Position numbers and translations under genes: made by a program. A DNA stretch of 64,000 nt from Thiomicrospira pelophila DSM 1534 (GTDB taxonomy: Bacteria > Pseudomonadota > Gammaproteobacteria > Thiomicrospirales > Thiomicrospiraceae), in the NCBI RefSeq assembly GCF_000711195.1, contig NZ_JOMR01000001.1, forward strand, positions 744,001 to 808,000. The letters run 5' to 3'. Below, one piece after another: positions 26,814 to 35,674 of this stretch; positions within the stretch are counted from its first letter, which is position 1; every line of letters starts with the position of its first letter. The notes below the pieces were generated by a model, which saw nothing but the letters and a program-made list of their open reading frames with translations, did no database searches and had not been told where the DNA came from.

Positions 26814-28160
26814 CTAGATTAAAACGATTGTCGCCAAGCCTAGGAAGACAAAAAAGCCTAATGAATCGGTGACGGTCGTAATCATTAAGCCGGTGGCTAA
26901 AGCTGGGTCAATATCCATGCGTTTTAAAATAAGTGGAATCAAAACCCCCGCGATGGCCGCCGCTACTAGGTTAATTAACATGGCGGCGCCAAAAATCAGA
27001 CTTAAATCAATTTGCTGCAAAATAATGTAGGCCCCAATCGCGGTCAGAACAGCCCAGGTAACGCCGTTCAATAACCCAACAATCCCTTCTTTCATTAACA
27101 AGGCTCGGCTGTTGCTAGAGACCAGTTTGCCGGTCGCTAGGGCTCGAATCGCCACGGTAGAGGTTTGTGTGCCAGCTACGCCACCCATGCTCGCGACCAT
27201 CGGCATCATAATCGCTAGGGCAACAATTTGATCTAACGTGGCTTCGAAGAAGCTAATCACAAAGGCGGCGAATGAGGCTGTAAGCAAATTAATGCCTAGC
27301 CAAAAGGTGCGGCGTTTGGCGGTACGCGGTGCGGGGGCGAAAATATCGTCCTCGTCATCCAAGCCCGCGCTTTTCATTTGGGTGTACTCGGCTTCCTCAC
27401 GAATAATATCAACCACGTCATCGATGGTGATACGACCCAAGATTTGGTTTTTATCATCCAGTACAGCGGCTGAAATCAAATCGTGAACCTCAAACATACG
27501 CGCGACTTCTTTGGTTGAAAGTAGCGCATTAACTGTGGGTTCAGTATCTTCAACCAATTCTGAGACTAGTGTGTCGCCATCTTTGGTGAGAATATGGTTG
27601 AGCTTTAATGTGCCCATATAACGCCCATCGCGATCCCGCACAAATAGGTTAACCATCGATTTGGGGAGTTCGGATTGTTTGCGCAAATAACGTAGTACAA
27701 CGTCCAAAGTAATATCAGCTCGCACGGCCACAAAATCGGTGCTCATGATGCCGCCAGCACTGTCTTCCGGGAAGCTCAGTGCCATTTCAACCGCAGTACG
27801 ATCCTCTTCGGTCAGGGCTTCAAGAAAAGTTTGTTTTTCTTCATCTGGTAGAGACTGGGCAATAACCGCAATGTCATCGGTTTCAAGGTCTTCCGCAATT
27901 TCGACAATCTGTTCAGTTTCTAGCTGGTCGAGTAGGGCGGAACGTACTTCGTCATTAGTATGACCAAGAATGTCGCCTTGTTTATCCGGGTCAACAAATT
28001 GCCAAATGATATTACGTAGCTTGGGGGGCGTGGCTTCGAGGACATCCGCGATATCTTCGGCCGCCATCGTCTCTAGGAAGTAGCGAATACTAGCTTCATC
28101 TTCCTGTTTGGAGGCGTCGATGAGTTGATCGGTGAGTTTGATGTCGTCGTATTCAGTCAT
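26814..28160 (-). CDS. mgtE: Magnesium transporter MgtE
   Basis: This 448-residue Mg2+ channel has the full family layout: helical MgtE N domain (about 5-120), a CBS pair (about 130-250) that senses cytosolic Mg2+, a connecting helix and five membrane helices (about 285-448) with GVAGTQTSTVAIRALATG. The Met at 28160 is chosen because AAGGAA precedes it; the upstream extension lacks a ribosome site. It converges on the TPR-protein gene with a 25-base gap, in which no strong terminator is seen. Confidence 0.95.
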   Translation of the reverse strand: MTEYDDIKLTDQLIDASKQEDEASIRYFLETMAAEDIADVLEATPPKLRNIIWQFVDPDKQGDILGHTNDEVRSALLDQLETEQIVEIAEDLETDDIAVIAQSLPDEEKQTFLEALTEEDRTAVEMALSFPEDSAGGIMSTDFVAVRADITLDVVLRYLRKQSELPKSMVNLFVRDRDGRYMGTLKLNHILTKDGDTLVSELVEDTEPTVNALLSTKEVARMFEVHDLISAAVLDDKNQILGRITIDDVVDIIREEAEYTQMKSAGLDDEDDIFAPAPRTAKRRTFWLGINLLTASFAAFVISFFEATLDQIVALAIMMPMVASMGGVAGTQTSTVAIRALATGKLVSSNSRALLMKEGIVGLLNGVTWAVLTAIGAYIILQQIDLSLIFGAAMLINLVAAAIAGVLIPLILKRMDIDPALATGLMITTVTDSLGFFVFLGLATIVLI

Positions 28161-28285
28161 GCTGGTTCCTTGTGCTGGTGAACTTATTATAAAGGCCATG
28201 AGTGAGATATGCTTATGAAAAGCATGACCGTTTGATATAAAAAATATTTGGAGGGTTGAAGGGGAGCTAGAGCTTTAAAAAGCAA

Positions 28286-28315
28286 AACAAAAAAGAGCGC
28301 ATAAAGCGCTCTTTT
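28286..28315 (-). terminator. Rho-independent terminator after hpf
   Basis: AAAAGAGCGC, five bases, then GCGCTCTTTT. Read on the minus strand it is followed by TTTTGTTTT. It lies 24 bases past the hpf stop and ends the lpt-hpf transcript. Confidence 0.88.
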
Positions 28316-28339
28316 ATTAACATGGGTAGAAGGAGGAAA

Positions 28340-28672
28340 TTATTCTTCGTCCGTTAGCATGTTTTTAACACCACCTGACTTTTGGTGGTGGTTGCCAATT
28401 TTTTCTTTATGTTTGATAATTTGGCGGTCCAGCTTGTCAACCAAGCCATCAATTGAAGCATACATATCTTGTGTTTCGTTTTGTGCAAACAAATCTTGAC
28501 CAGAAACGTGTACCGTAGCCTCAGCTTTTTGACCTTGTTTTTCAACCGTCAAAATCACATGAACATTTGTAACGTGGTCAAAATGACGCTCTAGCTTAGT
28601 CAATTTTTCTTGAACGTAATCGCGTAGCGCATCGGTTAGGTCAACATGGTGACCTGTAATGTTAATTTGCAT
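28340..28672 (-). CDS. hpf: Ribosome hibernation-promoting factor (short form)
   Basis: This 110-residue protein binds the 30S decoding centre and stabilises inactive 100S ribosomes in stationary phase. The start MQINITGHHVDLTDALRDYV and the segments VILTVEKQGQKAEATVHV and DMYASIDGLVDKLDRQI are typical of HPF/YfiA. It lacks the C-terminal dimerisation domain of long HPF. AAGGAG stands before the ATG. It follows lptB by 150 bases on the same strand. In E. coli rpoN lies between lptB and hpf; here it does not. Confidence 0.95.
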   Translation of the reverse strand: MQINITGHHVDLTDALRDYVQEKLTKLERHFDHVTNVHVILTVEKQGQKAEATVHVSGQDLFAQNETQDMYASIDGLVDKLDRQIIKHKEKIGNHHQKSGGVKNMLTDEE

Positions 28673-28822
28673 TCCCGACTCCTTTTATATTATGTGTGGA
28701 ATTTTGTCAAAATAGGACTTTAAAACTTGATTTCAGTATAGCACATTCGATTTAAATGGAAGTCTAGTGTTGTTTGGATTTGCGCTTGGTAGACTGATCG
28801 TTTCTAGTTGGCCTTAAGCCGA

Positions 28823-29548
28823 CTAAGCTCGGAAATTTTCACCTAAATAAACACGGCGCACATCTGGATGGTTCAGTACGACTTGGGGTTCACCTTGGGC
28901 TAGAATTGTACCGGCATGAAGGATGTAGGCTTGATCACACACTCCTAAGGTTTCTCGCACATTGTGGTCAGTAATCAGAACACCGATTTGTTTGTCTCTT
29001 AAGTGTTGAATGATGTTTTGAATTTCTTTGACTGAAATCGGATCAACCCCCGCAAAAGGCTCGTCAAGCAGAATGAACTTGGGTTCCATCGCCAGCGCAC
29101 GTGCTATTTCTACACGTCGGCGCTCACCGCCGGACAAGGCTTGACCTGGCTGGTTAATAATATGAGTTATTTGCAGGTCTTCGAGTAGGTGTTGGAGTTT
29201 TTCTTCACGTTGGTGTGAATCTAATTCTGGCCGCATTTCCAGAATGGCTAAGATATTATCTTTTACACTGAGTTTACGGAAAATCGACGCTTCTTGAGGC
29301 AAATAGCCAATCCCCAATTTTGCGCGTTGGTCAATGGTCAGCTGGCTGATATCACGCTCATCTAAAAATATTTGCCCCTGGTCATGCTGCACTAAGCCGG
29401 TCATCATATAGAAGGTGGTGGTTTTCCCGGCGCCGTTGGGTCCTAGTAAACCAACTACTTGACCACTGTATACATCAATATCGACCGAGGTGACAACCTT
29501 GTATTTTTTATAGCTTTTGGCCAGCCCACGAGCGAAGAAATGTGCCAT
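28823..29548 (-). CDS. lptB: LPS export ABC transporter ATPase LptB
   Basis: This 241-residue ATPase drives LptFG in lifting lipopolysaccharide from the inner membrane. It has Walker A GPNGAGKTT (36-44), signature LSGGERRRVEIARAL near 140, Walker B FILLDEPFAGVDP and the switch His in ITDHNVRE. It starts where the lptA stop ends (1-base overlap), so the two are coupled. LptF and LptG are not in the window, as is usual. Confidence 0.97.
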   Translation of the reverse strand: MAHFFARGLAKSYKKYKVVTSVDIDVYSGQVVGLLGPNGAGKTTTFYMMTGLVQHDQGQIFLDERDISQLTIDQRAKLGIGYLPQEASIFRKLSVKDNILAILEMRPELDSHQREEKLQHLLEDLQITHIINQPGQALSGGERRRVEIARALAMEPKFILLDEPFAGVDPISVKEIQNIIQHLRDKQIGVLITDHNVRETLGVCDQAYILHAGTILAQGEPQVVLNHPDVRRVYLGENFRA

Positions 29549-30087
29549 TAGTCTTCTCCCTCGGTTGGCGAGGATTCTGTGCTTGGTGTGATGGTCATTT
29601 TGATGCGTCCAGCTTCTTTGTCGGTTTGACCAGCGTTTAGGGTTTGAGCGTTCATATCATAAACCAGTTTTGGGCCTTCAATTTTATGTGCGCCTTCTTG
29701 TTCCAAGTAAGCTTGGCCAATGAGTTCCACCTGTCGACTTTGGTTTAAGTAAATAATGGTATCGGCTTTACCTTTGATCCAAGCATTTTCCTCGACTAAA
29801 AAACGTTTAAATGTCGCCGGGCTACCCGTTGTGGTGATTTTTTGTACTTGACGATCCGGGTGTTGAATTTCGAGACGGTCGCCGGTTAAGGTTAAGCTGC
29901 CTTGAGTTGCAACCACTTGGCCGCTATAAATAGTTAAGCCTTGTTGGTCTTGTGCATCTAACTCGTTAGCTTCAATGTCAATAGGTAAGGTTGTTTCATC
30001 ATTGGTTTGGGTTTGCCCCCAGCTGCTAACAGATAAACCTATTAAAAATGAAGCAACAACTGAGCGCATGGCATAGTTAAGGAACAT
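29548..30087 (-). CDS. lptA: LPS transport periplasmic protein LptA
   Basis: This 179-residue periplasmic bridge protein carries LPS between LptC and LptD. It has a signal peptide (about 7-25, SFLIGLSVSSWG) and the OstA beta-jellyroll with PIDIEANELDAQDQQGLTIYSGQVVATQGSLTLTGDRLEI. The ATG at 30087 overlaps the lptC stop by 11 bases. The in-frame Met at 30069 gives a tighter signal peptide and may be the true start; neither has a strong ribosome site. Confidence 0.93.
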   Translation of the reverse strand: MFLNYAMRSVVASFLIGLSVSSWGQTQTNDETTLPIDIEANELDAQDQQGLTIYSGQVVATQGSLTLTGDRLEIQHPDRQVQKITTTGSPATFKRFLVEENAWIKGKADTIIYLNQSRQVELIGQAYLEQEGAHKIEGPKLVYDMNAQTLNAGQTDKEAGRIKMTITPSTESSPTEGED

Positions 30088-30625
30088 AGCGTGTTTTAAC
30101 CTCAGAAAGCAGTTGGGTGTGGTTGGTTTTTAAGTCGGCAACCAAGCCAACGCCGGTTGTGATTTGATTTTGACTTTCTATTTTAACCAATAACGGGCTG
30201 CTTAGCTGGTCATTGGTCTGGTTATAAATTAACAGTTCGGTTAGCAAACGCTGGTTTTGACTGGCATCTTCATTATGACGATTAACAATCACATTGCCTT
30301 TAAACTCGAACCGAGTTTGGTTGTGGATTTCTAAATGCGCACTATCAAGGCGCACAAGTTGTTCGGCTTCTTGTAGAACCAACTGGGGTTGTTCAATAAA
30401 CACCTTTTCACTTTGTTTGCGCATGAACTCAGCTTGCAAAAATTGTTGTTGGTTGGGTTGATTACGGTTGATTTGCCAGCTTTGTGATTGGCTTATTTGC
30501 CAGTCGTCTTGCTCAATAGCGCTCACTGGAGATTTATTGTCGTTACGCTCTTGGTTGTTGACTAGGATAACCAAGGCCATCAGTCCAAGCAGTAGACTGA
30601 AAATAAATGAACGCTTCTTAAACAT
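30077..30625 (-). CDS. lptC: LPS export protein LptC
   Basis: This 182-residue bitopic inner-membrane protein receives LPS from LptB2FG and passes it to LptA. It has an N-terminal membrane helix (about 8-24, FIFSLLLGLMALVILV) and a periplasmic jellyroll. Sequence identity within this family is low, so the call rests on size, topology and its place between kdsC and lptA. Confidence 0.9.
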   Translation of the reverse strand: MFKKRSFIFSLLLGLMALVILVNNQERNDNKSPVSAIEQDDWQISQSQSWQINRNQPNQQQFLQAEFMRKQSEKVFIEQPQLVLQEAEQLVRLDSAHLEIHNQTRFEFKGNVIVNRHNEDASQNQRLLTELLIYNQTNDQLSSPLLVKIESQNQITTGVGLVADLKTNHTQLLSEVKTRYVP

Positions 30626-30633
30626 GAAAGGAC

Positions 30634-31158
30634 TTATCTTAAGTAAAAGTCTAGTTGAGTTTGCCAGGTATCTTGTGATTGCATGATAAATTCACAAAGC
30701 TCACGTACAGCACCTCGGCCACCATTAAAATTACTCACAAAGTCGACGCGTTTGATTACTTCAGGATCGCTATCTTTTGGGCAGCTAGCGAGTCCGACTC
30801 GCGTCAAAATCGGTAAATCTAAGATATCGTCACCCATATAAGCGACTTGGTCTAACTCGATATTAATTGAACCTATTAAAGCTTCAAACGTTGGCAACTT
30901 ATCGGGAACACCCTGGTACAAATGTTTGACCTTTAAATCTTGCATACGTTTTTCGACCAGTTTAGATTTACGGCCGGTAATAATGCCAATTTCAATCCCG
31001 CTTTTTTGGATTAACACCATAGCGTGGCCATCACGTGTATAAAAAGCTTTATATTCCTGACCGTCATCACCGTAAATTAGGCGGTTATCGGTCAGAACGC
31101 CGTCTACATCTAGTAACAGTAGTTTTATTTTTTTTGCTTTGCTTTGTAAAGAATCCAT
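30634..31158 (-). CDS. kdsC: 3-deoxy-D-manno-octulosonate 8-phosphate phosphatase
   Basis: This 174-residue HAD phosphatase makes Kdo for the LPS inner core. The nucleophile motif is D17-V-D19-GVLTDNRL, followed by GIITGRKS and the metal-binding MGDDILDLPIL near 110-120. It is C0-capped and tetrameric in known members. It precedes lptC by 8 bases. The isomerase kdsD, usually just upstream, is missing here; the antiporter gene comes directly before it. Confidence 0.96.
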   Translation of the reverse strand: MDSLQSKAKKIKLLLLDVDGVLTDNRLIYGDDGQEYKAFYTRDGHAMVLIQKSGIEIGIITGRKSKLVEKRMQDLKVKHLYQGVPDKLPTFEALIGSINIELDQVAYMGDDILDLPILTRVGLASCPKDSDPEVIKRVDFVSNFNGGRGAVRELCEFIMQSQDTWQTQLDFYLR

Positions 31159-31175
31159 ATTTATAAGCTTTTTGG

Positions 31176-32162
31176 TTATGAGACTGTGTTGAAGTATAAC
31201 AAAGTTAGGTAGCCAACAAATAAGGCCAGCAGTAAAAAGCCTTCAATTCGAGAGATAGCCGCATTACCTTTACGCGGCAAAGCGACCAGTAACATAGCAA
31301 CGGTGAAGGCCAACATAATTGGGTAGTCGCGCTGTAATACATCCATATCAATTAATGAAGGTGCAAGAATTGACGGCACAGCTAACACCGCTAATATGTT
31401 AAATAGATTAGAGCCTAGAATGTTGCCGATGAGCATATCCACTTCATTTTTTAACGCAGCAGTAATGGCGGCGGCTAGTTCAGGCAGACTTGTTCCAATT
31501 GCAATGATGGTTAAGCCAATAATTAAGTCGGGTACTTCAAAGTACTCAGCGATTTCGACGGCACCCCATACCATCATGCGGGCGCTGATCATCAATAAAA
31601 CCAAGCCACCAAATAGGTACACTAATGCTTTTACCTTAGAGAGTTTAGGAAGTGAGCCGAGTTCTTGATTTATTTCTTCGGCTAATGGGTCCCCGGACGC
31701 AATGTTTTTATTGGAGCGAACCATCCAAACAAGAATGCCGATAAGGGTAGACAGTAGAATAATGCCATCAATCACCCCCAGGTGATGATCTAGCAACAAG
31801 GCCAGGCCAAAAGCCGTAATGAATAGTAGGATCGGAAACTCGCGTCTTAATACCGAAGATTTTACGACCAGTGGCGCAATTAACGCGGTTATACCTAAAA
31901 CTAAACCGATATTGGTAATATTGGATCCGACCGCGTTACCAATCGCCAGGCCTGGGTTACCTTCTAGTGAAGCCATTACGGCTACTATCATTTCAGGACT
32001 TGATGTACCAAAGCCAATAATAACGACCCCAATGATGAGGGGCGAGACTTTGTAGCGTAAGGCCGTACTGGCGGCGCCTTCAATAAAGACATCAGAACTC
32101 CAGACTAAAAGGGCTAAACCTATAATAAGTAAGGCACTGGGTAGGATTAATGTTGTCGACAT
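31176..32162 (-). CDS. Calcium/sodium antiporter, YrbG family
   Basis: This 328-residue inner-membrane CaCA-family exchanger has two inverted halves of about five helices each. The two alpha-repeats are visible as GFGTSSPEMIVAVMASLEGNPGLAIGNAVGSNITNIGL and IAIGTSLPELAAAITAALKNEVDMLIGNILGSNLFNIL, with the ion-coordinating Glu and Asn residues. It heads the minus-strand LPS operon and is divergent from the Mla operon, as in E. coli. The palindrome lies in the first alpha-repeat and supplies Pro-Gly-Leu-Ala. Confidence 0.93.
   Translation of the reverse strand: MSTTLILPSALLIIGLALLVWSSDVFIEGAASTALRYKVSPLIIGVVIIGFGTSSPEMIVAVMASLEGNPGLAIGNAVGSNITNIGLVLGITALIAPLVVKSSVLRREFPILLFITAFGLALLLDHHLGVIDGIILLSTLIGILVWMVRSNKNIASGDPLAEEINQELGSLPKLSKVKALVYLFGGLVLLMISARMMVWGAVEIAEYFEVPDLIIGLTIIAIGTSLPELAAAITAALKNEVDMLIGNILGSNLFNILAVLAVPSILAPSLIDMDVLQRDYPIMLAFTVAMLLVALPRKGNAAISRIEGFLLLALFVGYLTLLYFNTVS
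31946..31955. repeat. CCAGGCCTGG palindrome, copy 12
   Basis: Decamer with non-standard flanks (G and G). It is read on the minus strand as Pro-Gly-Leu-Ala in the conserved alpha-repeat of the antiporter. Confidence 0.95.
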
Positions 32163-32205
32163 GGCGGGTTACTCGCTATAGACTAGTTTTCAAAATTTGG
32201 TCGAC

Positions 32206-32246
32206 ATTATACAATCTTGTCGGTTCGGATAAAAAAAATTTATGAT
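32206..32246. promoter_or_regulatory. Divergent promoter region between the LPS and Mla operons
   Basis: On the plus strand TTGTCG (32217-32222) and TATGAT (32241-32246) are 18 bases apart. On the minus strand a TATAAT (32211-32206) faces the antiporter gene, with only a poor -35. A small inverted repeat, CGACCTA / TAGGTCG (32262-32284), follows and could be an operator or leader hairpin. Confidence 0.45.
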
Positions 32247-32332
32247 ACCTTCAGCTTTTTTCGACCTAGGCTGTATTTAGGTCGGATTTTGTTAAATTTA
32301 TGTGTTTTAGTTAGGTGGTGGGTAACAAAGTT

Positions 32333-32938
32333 ATGCTTAAAAATATGTCGATAGGCGTCGATGATTGGCAGCGCCCAGAATTGATTGAGTATTATTATCC
32401 TGAAAGTCTGCCCGTCGAATGGCGATTTGATTATTATTTAAATGAATATCGCAGCGCACTGATTGCACAAACTGAGTGGGTGGCTTGGAGTGATTTGGAT
32501 TTTGACGAGTTACAGGTGGCGTATCGGCTTGAAAGTGCTTTGTATTTGCGAATTGATGATAAGCAGCTTGTTCCGGAGTCTCATCTGGCCAATTTGTTAG
32601 TGGTTTTAGGTGATTGGGTGGCAGGTTTTGTTGTGTTCGATGAGAGTTGGTCAGCGGGTGATAAACGCTTTCATGGTCGTCCAGTCACTTGGGTAGCAGA
32701 TCATCAGGCCTGGTCGGGGTGGCATTGGTCATTCGCCGGAAAGGTTTTGTCTGGCGAACCTTGTGGTTGGGTGGATGAGTTGGATTCGAATCCTAAGTTA
32801 AGAGCACAAATGCTGCGCAGTTTCGCGGCGAGCTTGGTGGATAAAAAACTAACGGTGCCCTTTTTTGTTGGCGGCGAATCCATTAAGATGGACGATTTAC
32901 AGCAACTTAAGTCCCTGGCTGAGTTGCTGGGTTATTAA
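32333..32938 (+). CDS. Uncharacterised protein with weak DUF72-like N-terminus
   Basis: This roughly 201-residue soluble protein is very rich in Trp. It begins IGVDDWQRPELIEYYYPESLPVEWRFDYYLNEY, which recalls the start of DUF72 (YecE) TIM-barrel proteins (an IG-x-x-x-W opening, then YYP and a Tyr-rich helix). The rest is not recognised. It lies between the divergent promoter and mlaF, where the classical cluster has no gene, and ends 29 bases before mlaF. The start is uncertain: ATG 32333 and 32345 or GTG 32315/32318 are possible. A near-palindrome TCAGGCCTGG at 32704 encodes Gln-Ala-Trp. No function is assigned. Confidence 0.6.
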   Translation: MLKNMSIGVDDWQRPELIEYYYPESLPVEWRFDYYLNEYRSALIAQTEWVAWSDLDFDELQVAYRLESALYLRIDDKQLVPESHLANLLVVLGDWVAGFVVFDESWSAGDKRFHGRPVTWVADHQAWSGWHWSFAGKVLSGEPCGWVDELDSNPKLRAQMLRSFAASLVDKKLTVPFFVGGESIKMDDLQQLKSLAELLGY

Positions 32939-32967
32939 CGGAATTTCAGCTTGGATTCGAACTTATT

Positions 32968-33756
32968 ATGCAAAGCATGCCATTGATTGAAATCGAAAAT
33001 TTGAGCTTTTATCGAGGTGATCGAAAGATTTTCGATAATCTGAGCCTGCAAATTCCGCGCGGCCAAATTACGGCGATTATGGGGCCCAGTGGCACAGGTA
33101 AAACTACTTTGCTAAAGCTTATCGTGGGTCAACTAAAACCCAGCTCAGGGCGTATCTTGATTGATGGTCAAGATGTTAATAATCTAAGTCGCAATGTCTT
33201 GTATAAGCTTAGACAACAAATGGGAATGCTGTTTCAAACGGGCGCATTGCTAACCGATCTAAATGTGTTTGAAAATGTAGCTTTTCCTTTACGTGAGCAT
33301 TTCAAGTTGCCCGAACCATTGATTTCTAATTTAGTGCGTATGAAGCTTGAGGCGGTGGGTTTGCGAGGTGCGCATGCTTTAATGCCGGCTGAGTTGTCCG
33401 GAGGTATGGCGCGCCGAGTGGCGCTTGCCCGCGCGTTTGTACTGGACCCACAAATGTTATTTTATGATGAACCTTTTGTTGGTCAAGACCCTATAACAAT
33501 GGGGGTGTTGGTGTCTTTGATTCAGAAATTGAATGCCAGTTTGAGTTTAACCAGTATTATTGTGTCGCATGATGTGAATGAAGTCTTATCCATTGCCGAA
33601 TTTGCTTGTGTGCTGTCAGAAGGTCGAATTGTGGCGCAAGGCACACCGAAAGAGTTGCAGCAGTCGGACTCAGATTATGTTCAGCAGTTTTTACAAGGTT
33701 TGCCGGATGGTCCAGTACCGATGCATTATCCGGTTGAACCTTGGGGTGTAAGATAA
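32968..33756 (+). CDS. mlaF: Phospholipid ABC transporter ATPase MlaF
   Basis: This 262-residue ATPase belongs to the MlaFEDB complex, which keeps the outer membrane asymmetric by moving phospholipids. Walker A is GPSGTGKTT (39-47), the signature is ELSGGMARRVALARA, and Walker B is MLFYDEPFVGQDP. QTGALLTDLNVFENVAFPL is the family-specific Q-loop region. It opens the mlaFEDCB operon. The ATGs at 32968 and 32977 are both possible starts. Confidence 0.96.
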   Translation: MQSMPLIEIENLSFYRGDRKIFDNLSLQIPRGQITAIMGPSGTGKTTLLKLIVGQLKPSSGRILIDGQDVNNLSRNVLYKLRQQMGMLFQTGALLTDLNVFENVAFPLREHFKLPEPLISNLVRMKLEAVGLRGAHALMPAELSGGMARRVALARAFVLDPQMLFYDEPFVGQDPITMGVLVSLIQKLNASLSLTSIIVSHDVNEVLSIAEFACVLSEGRIVAQGTPKELQQSDSDYVQQFLQGLPDGPVPMHYPVEPWGVR

Positions 33757-34556
33757 TGAAGACTTCGATGATGCATACAGCCACACGGTCTATTGCTTGG
33801 TTGGGAAGCATAACTTTAGGGTTTCTACAGAGTCTAGGTAAGCGTGCTTTTTTTGTTTGGGCCGTTATTCCCGCTTTACCTTATAGTGTTTGGCGAATTC
33901 GATTGCTAATGAAGCAGGTTTATTTCGCCGGTGTGTTATCACTGCCGATTATATTAACTGCCGGTTTATTTGTGGGTATGGTGCTTGGCTTGCAAGGACA
34001 TCATATTTTAACGACCTATAATTCGGAAGAAGCGGTTGGCACCATGACCGCTTTATCTTTAATTCGTGAATTGGGGCCGGTGGTTGCGGCACTCTTGTTT
34101 GCCGGGCGTGCGGGTTCGGCTTTGACGGCTGAGGTAGGTTTGATGAAATCTACCGAACAGCTTTCGGCACTCGAAATGATGGCGGTGGATCCAATGAAAT
34201 TTGTGATCGCGCCTCGAATCCTAGCCAGTATTATTGCCTTGCCAATGTTGGCGATGATTTTTATCGCGATGGGTGTGTTTGGCGGTTACGTTGTTTCGGT
34301 CGGTTGGTTAGGCGTGGATGACGGCGCGTTTTGGGCGCAGATGTCCGAGCAAGTGGATTGGCAAGATGACGTGATGAATGGTTTGATTAAAGCCATCGTA
34401 TTTGGGGTTTTAATTGCCATTATTGCGCTGTATGAAGGTTATGAGTCCGTGCCCACATCGGAAGGCGTGAGTCGCGCGACGACTCGTTCGGTGGTGCATG
34501 CGTCACTTGTGGTATTGGGTGTGGATTTTATTTTGACATCGTTGATGTTTACTTAG
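33756..34556 (+). CDS. mlaE: Phospholipid ABC transporter permease MlaE
   Basis: This 266-residue permease has five or six membrane helices and the MlaE pattern GLFVGMVLGLQGHHIL, LIRELGPVVAALLFAGRAGSALTAEVGLMKSTEQLSALEMM. The ATG at 33756 overlaps the mlaF TAA by one base, and GGGGTG (33743-33748) fits as its ribosome site. It forms the core of the Mla importer/exporter with MlaD. Confidence 0.96.
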   Translation: MKTSMMHTATRSIAWLGSITLGFLQSLGKRAFFVWAVIPALPYSVWRIRLLMKQVYFAGVLSLPIILTAGLFVGMVLGLQGHHILTTYNSEEAVGTMTALSLIRELGPVVAALLFAGRAGSALTAEVGLMKSTEQLSALEMMAVDPMKFVIAPRILASIIALPMLAMIFIAMGVFGGYVVSVGWLGVDDGAFWAQMSEQVDWQDDVMNGLIKAIVFGVLIAIIALYEGYESVPTSEGVSRATTRSVVHASLVVLGVDFILTSLMFT

Positions 34557-34565
34557 GGAAAGATT

Positions 34566-35036
34566 ATGACTCGTCAAGTTAAAGCAGAAATTGGAGTGGG
34601 ATTATTGGTGTTGATGACGCTGATATCCATGGTGTTTATTGCGTTAAAAGTGAGTAATTTTAACGCAATGCAAGATCGCCCGAGTTATCAACTTGAAGCC
34701 CTGTTTAGTAATGTCGGCGGTTTGACCGTGCGTGCCCCAGTTAAAATAAGTGGTGTAACGATAGGTCGAGTCGGCGAGATCAGTATTGACCCGGTCAGTT
34801 ATCGAGCTAAGGTAGTGATGGATATTTATAATGAGTATGATGACTTGCCGATGGACTCATCGGCTTCAATCTTAACATCGGGTCTGCTCGGCAGTCAGTA
34901 TGTCGGGATTGAGATAGGGGGGGATGAACGAGTTTTAGCGGACGGTGGTCGCTTTGGCTATACTCAGTCGGCCTTAGTGCTTGAGAATTTAATTGGTCGT
35001 CTGATGGTAAGTCTAACCGAAGGTGGTGATAAATGA
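34566..35036 (+). CDS. mlaD: Phospholipid-binding MCE protein MlaD
   Basis: This 156-residue protein is anchored by one N-terminal helix (about 8-28) and has a single MCE domain (about 38-120: LEALFSNVGGLTVRAPVKISGVTIGRVGEI). The domain forms a hexameric hydrophobic pore in the periplasm. It overlaps mlaC by 4 bases (ATGA). Confidence 0.95.
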   Translation: MTRQVKAEIGVGLLVLMTLISMVFIALKVSNFNAMQDRPSYQLEALFSNVGGLTVRAPVKISGVTIGRVGEISIDPVSYRAKVVMDIYNEYDDLPMDSSASILTSGLLGSQYVGIEIGGDERVLADGGRFGYTQSALVLENLIGRLMVSLTEGGDK

Positions 35037-35674
35037 GGCTGTGGAAAACACAAATAATAACGGCATTATTCGGGCTTGCTTTGGGAGCGGGGTTCGCGAT
35101 AGCCGATCCGATTAAGCTTAACCAGCAAGATCCTCAAGAGATGGTGGTAGGCTTGTCGACCTCCGTTTTAGACGAAATTAAGGCGCGCGCTGATGAGTTG
35201 TCGGACAACCCCAGTGCCATTCGCCAGTTTGCAGATCAGAATATTTTGCCTTATGTCGATACGGCTCGTATGGCGCGTTATGTGGTTGGACGTTATTGGC
35301 GCACGGCAAGTGAACAGCAGCAGCAGGATTTTGTTGAACAATTTACTTTAACCATGATGCGCTCTTACTCACAAAGTATTTTAAAGTTGAATGTGCGTTC
35401 CATTGATGTAGCTAAGCCTTTGCCAGATGGTGAAAATCGGGTAATCGTTTCTACTAAGGTTACCCAGGACGACGGCTCAACCGCAGAAGTGACTTATCGC
35501 ATTTTCAAAGAAGCCAGTAGCGGAAAATGGCTGATTTATGATGTCGTAGTGGAGAACATTAGTTTGTTAGTTAATTTCCGTCAATCCTATGCGACCGACA
35601 TAGAGCGTCGTGGGTTTGATGAGGTGATCGTAGCGATGAAAGAACGGAATAAGTCATTTAATGAAGTGGATTAA
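35033..35674 (+). CDS. mlaC: Periplasmic phospholipid carrier MlaC
   Basis: This 213-residue protein has a signal peptide (about 1-24, ending AIA-DPIK) and the Tgt2/MlaC fold: FADQNILPYVDTARMARYVVGRYWRTASEQQQQDFVEQF and VTYRIFKEASSGKWLIYDVVVENISLLVNFRQSY. It shuttles lipids between MlaD and the outer-membrane MlaA-porin complex; mlaA is not in the window. It overlaps mlaB by 14 bases. Confidence 0.95.
   Translation: MRLWKTQIITALFGLALGAGFAIADPIKLNQQDPQEMVVGLSTSVLDEIKARADELSDNPSAIRQFADQNILPYVDTARMARYVVGRYWRTASEQQQQDFVEQFTLTMMRSYSQSILKLNVRSIDVAKPLPDGENRVIVSTKVTQDDGSTAEVTYRIFKEASSGKWLIYDVVVENISLLVNFRQSYATDIERRGFDEVIVAMKERNKSFNEVD

Noticed and set aside
28690-28720. TTGACA on the minus strand as an hpf promoter
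   Set aside because: A -10 at proper spacing would place the transcript start on top of the ribosome site of hpf.
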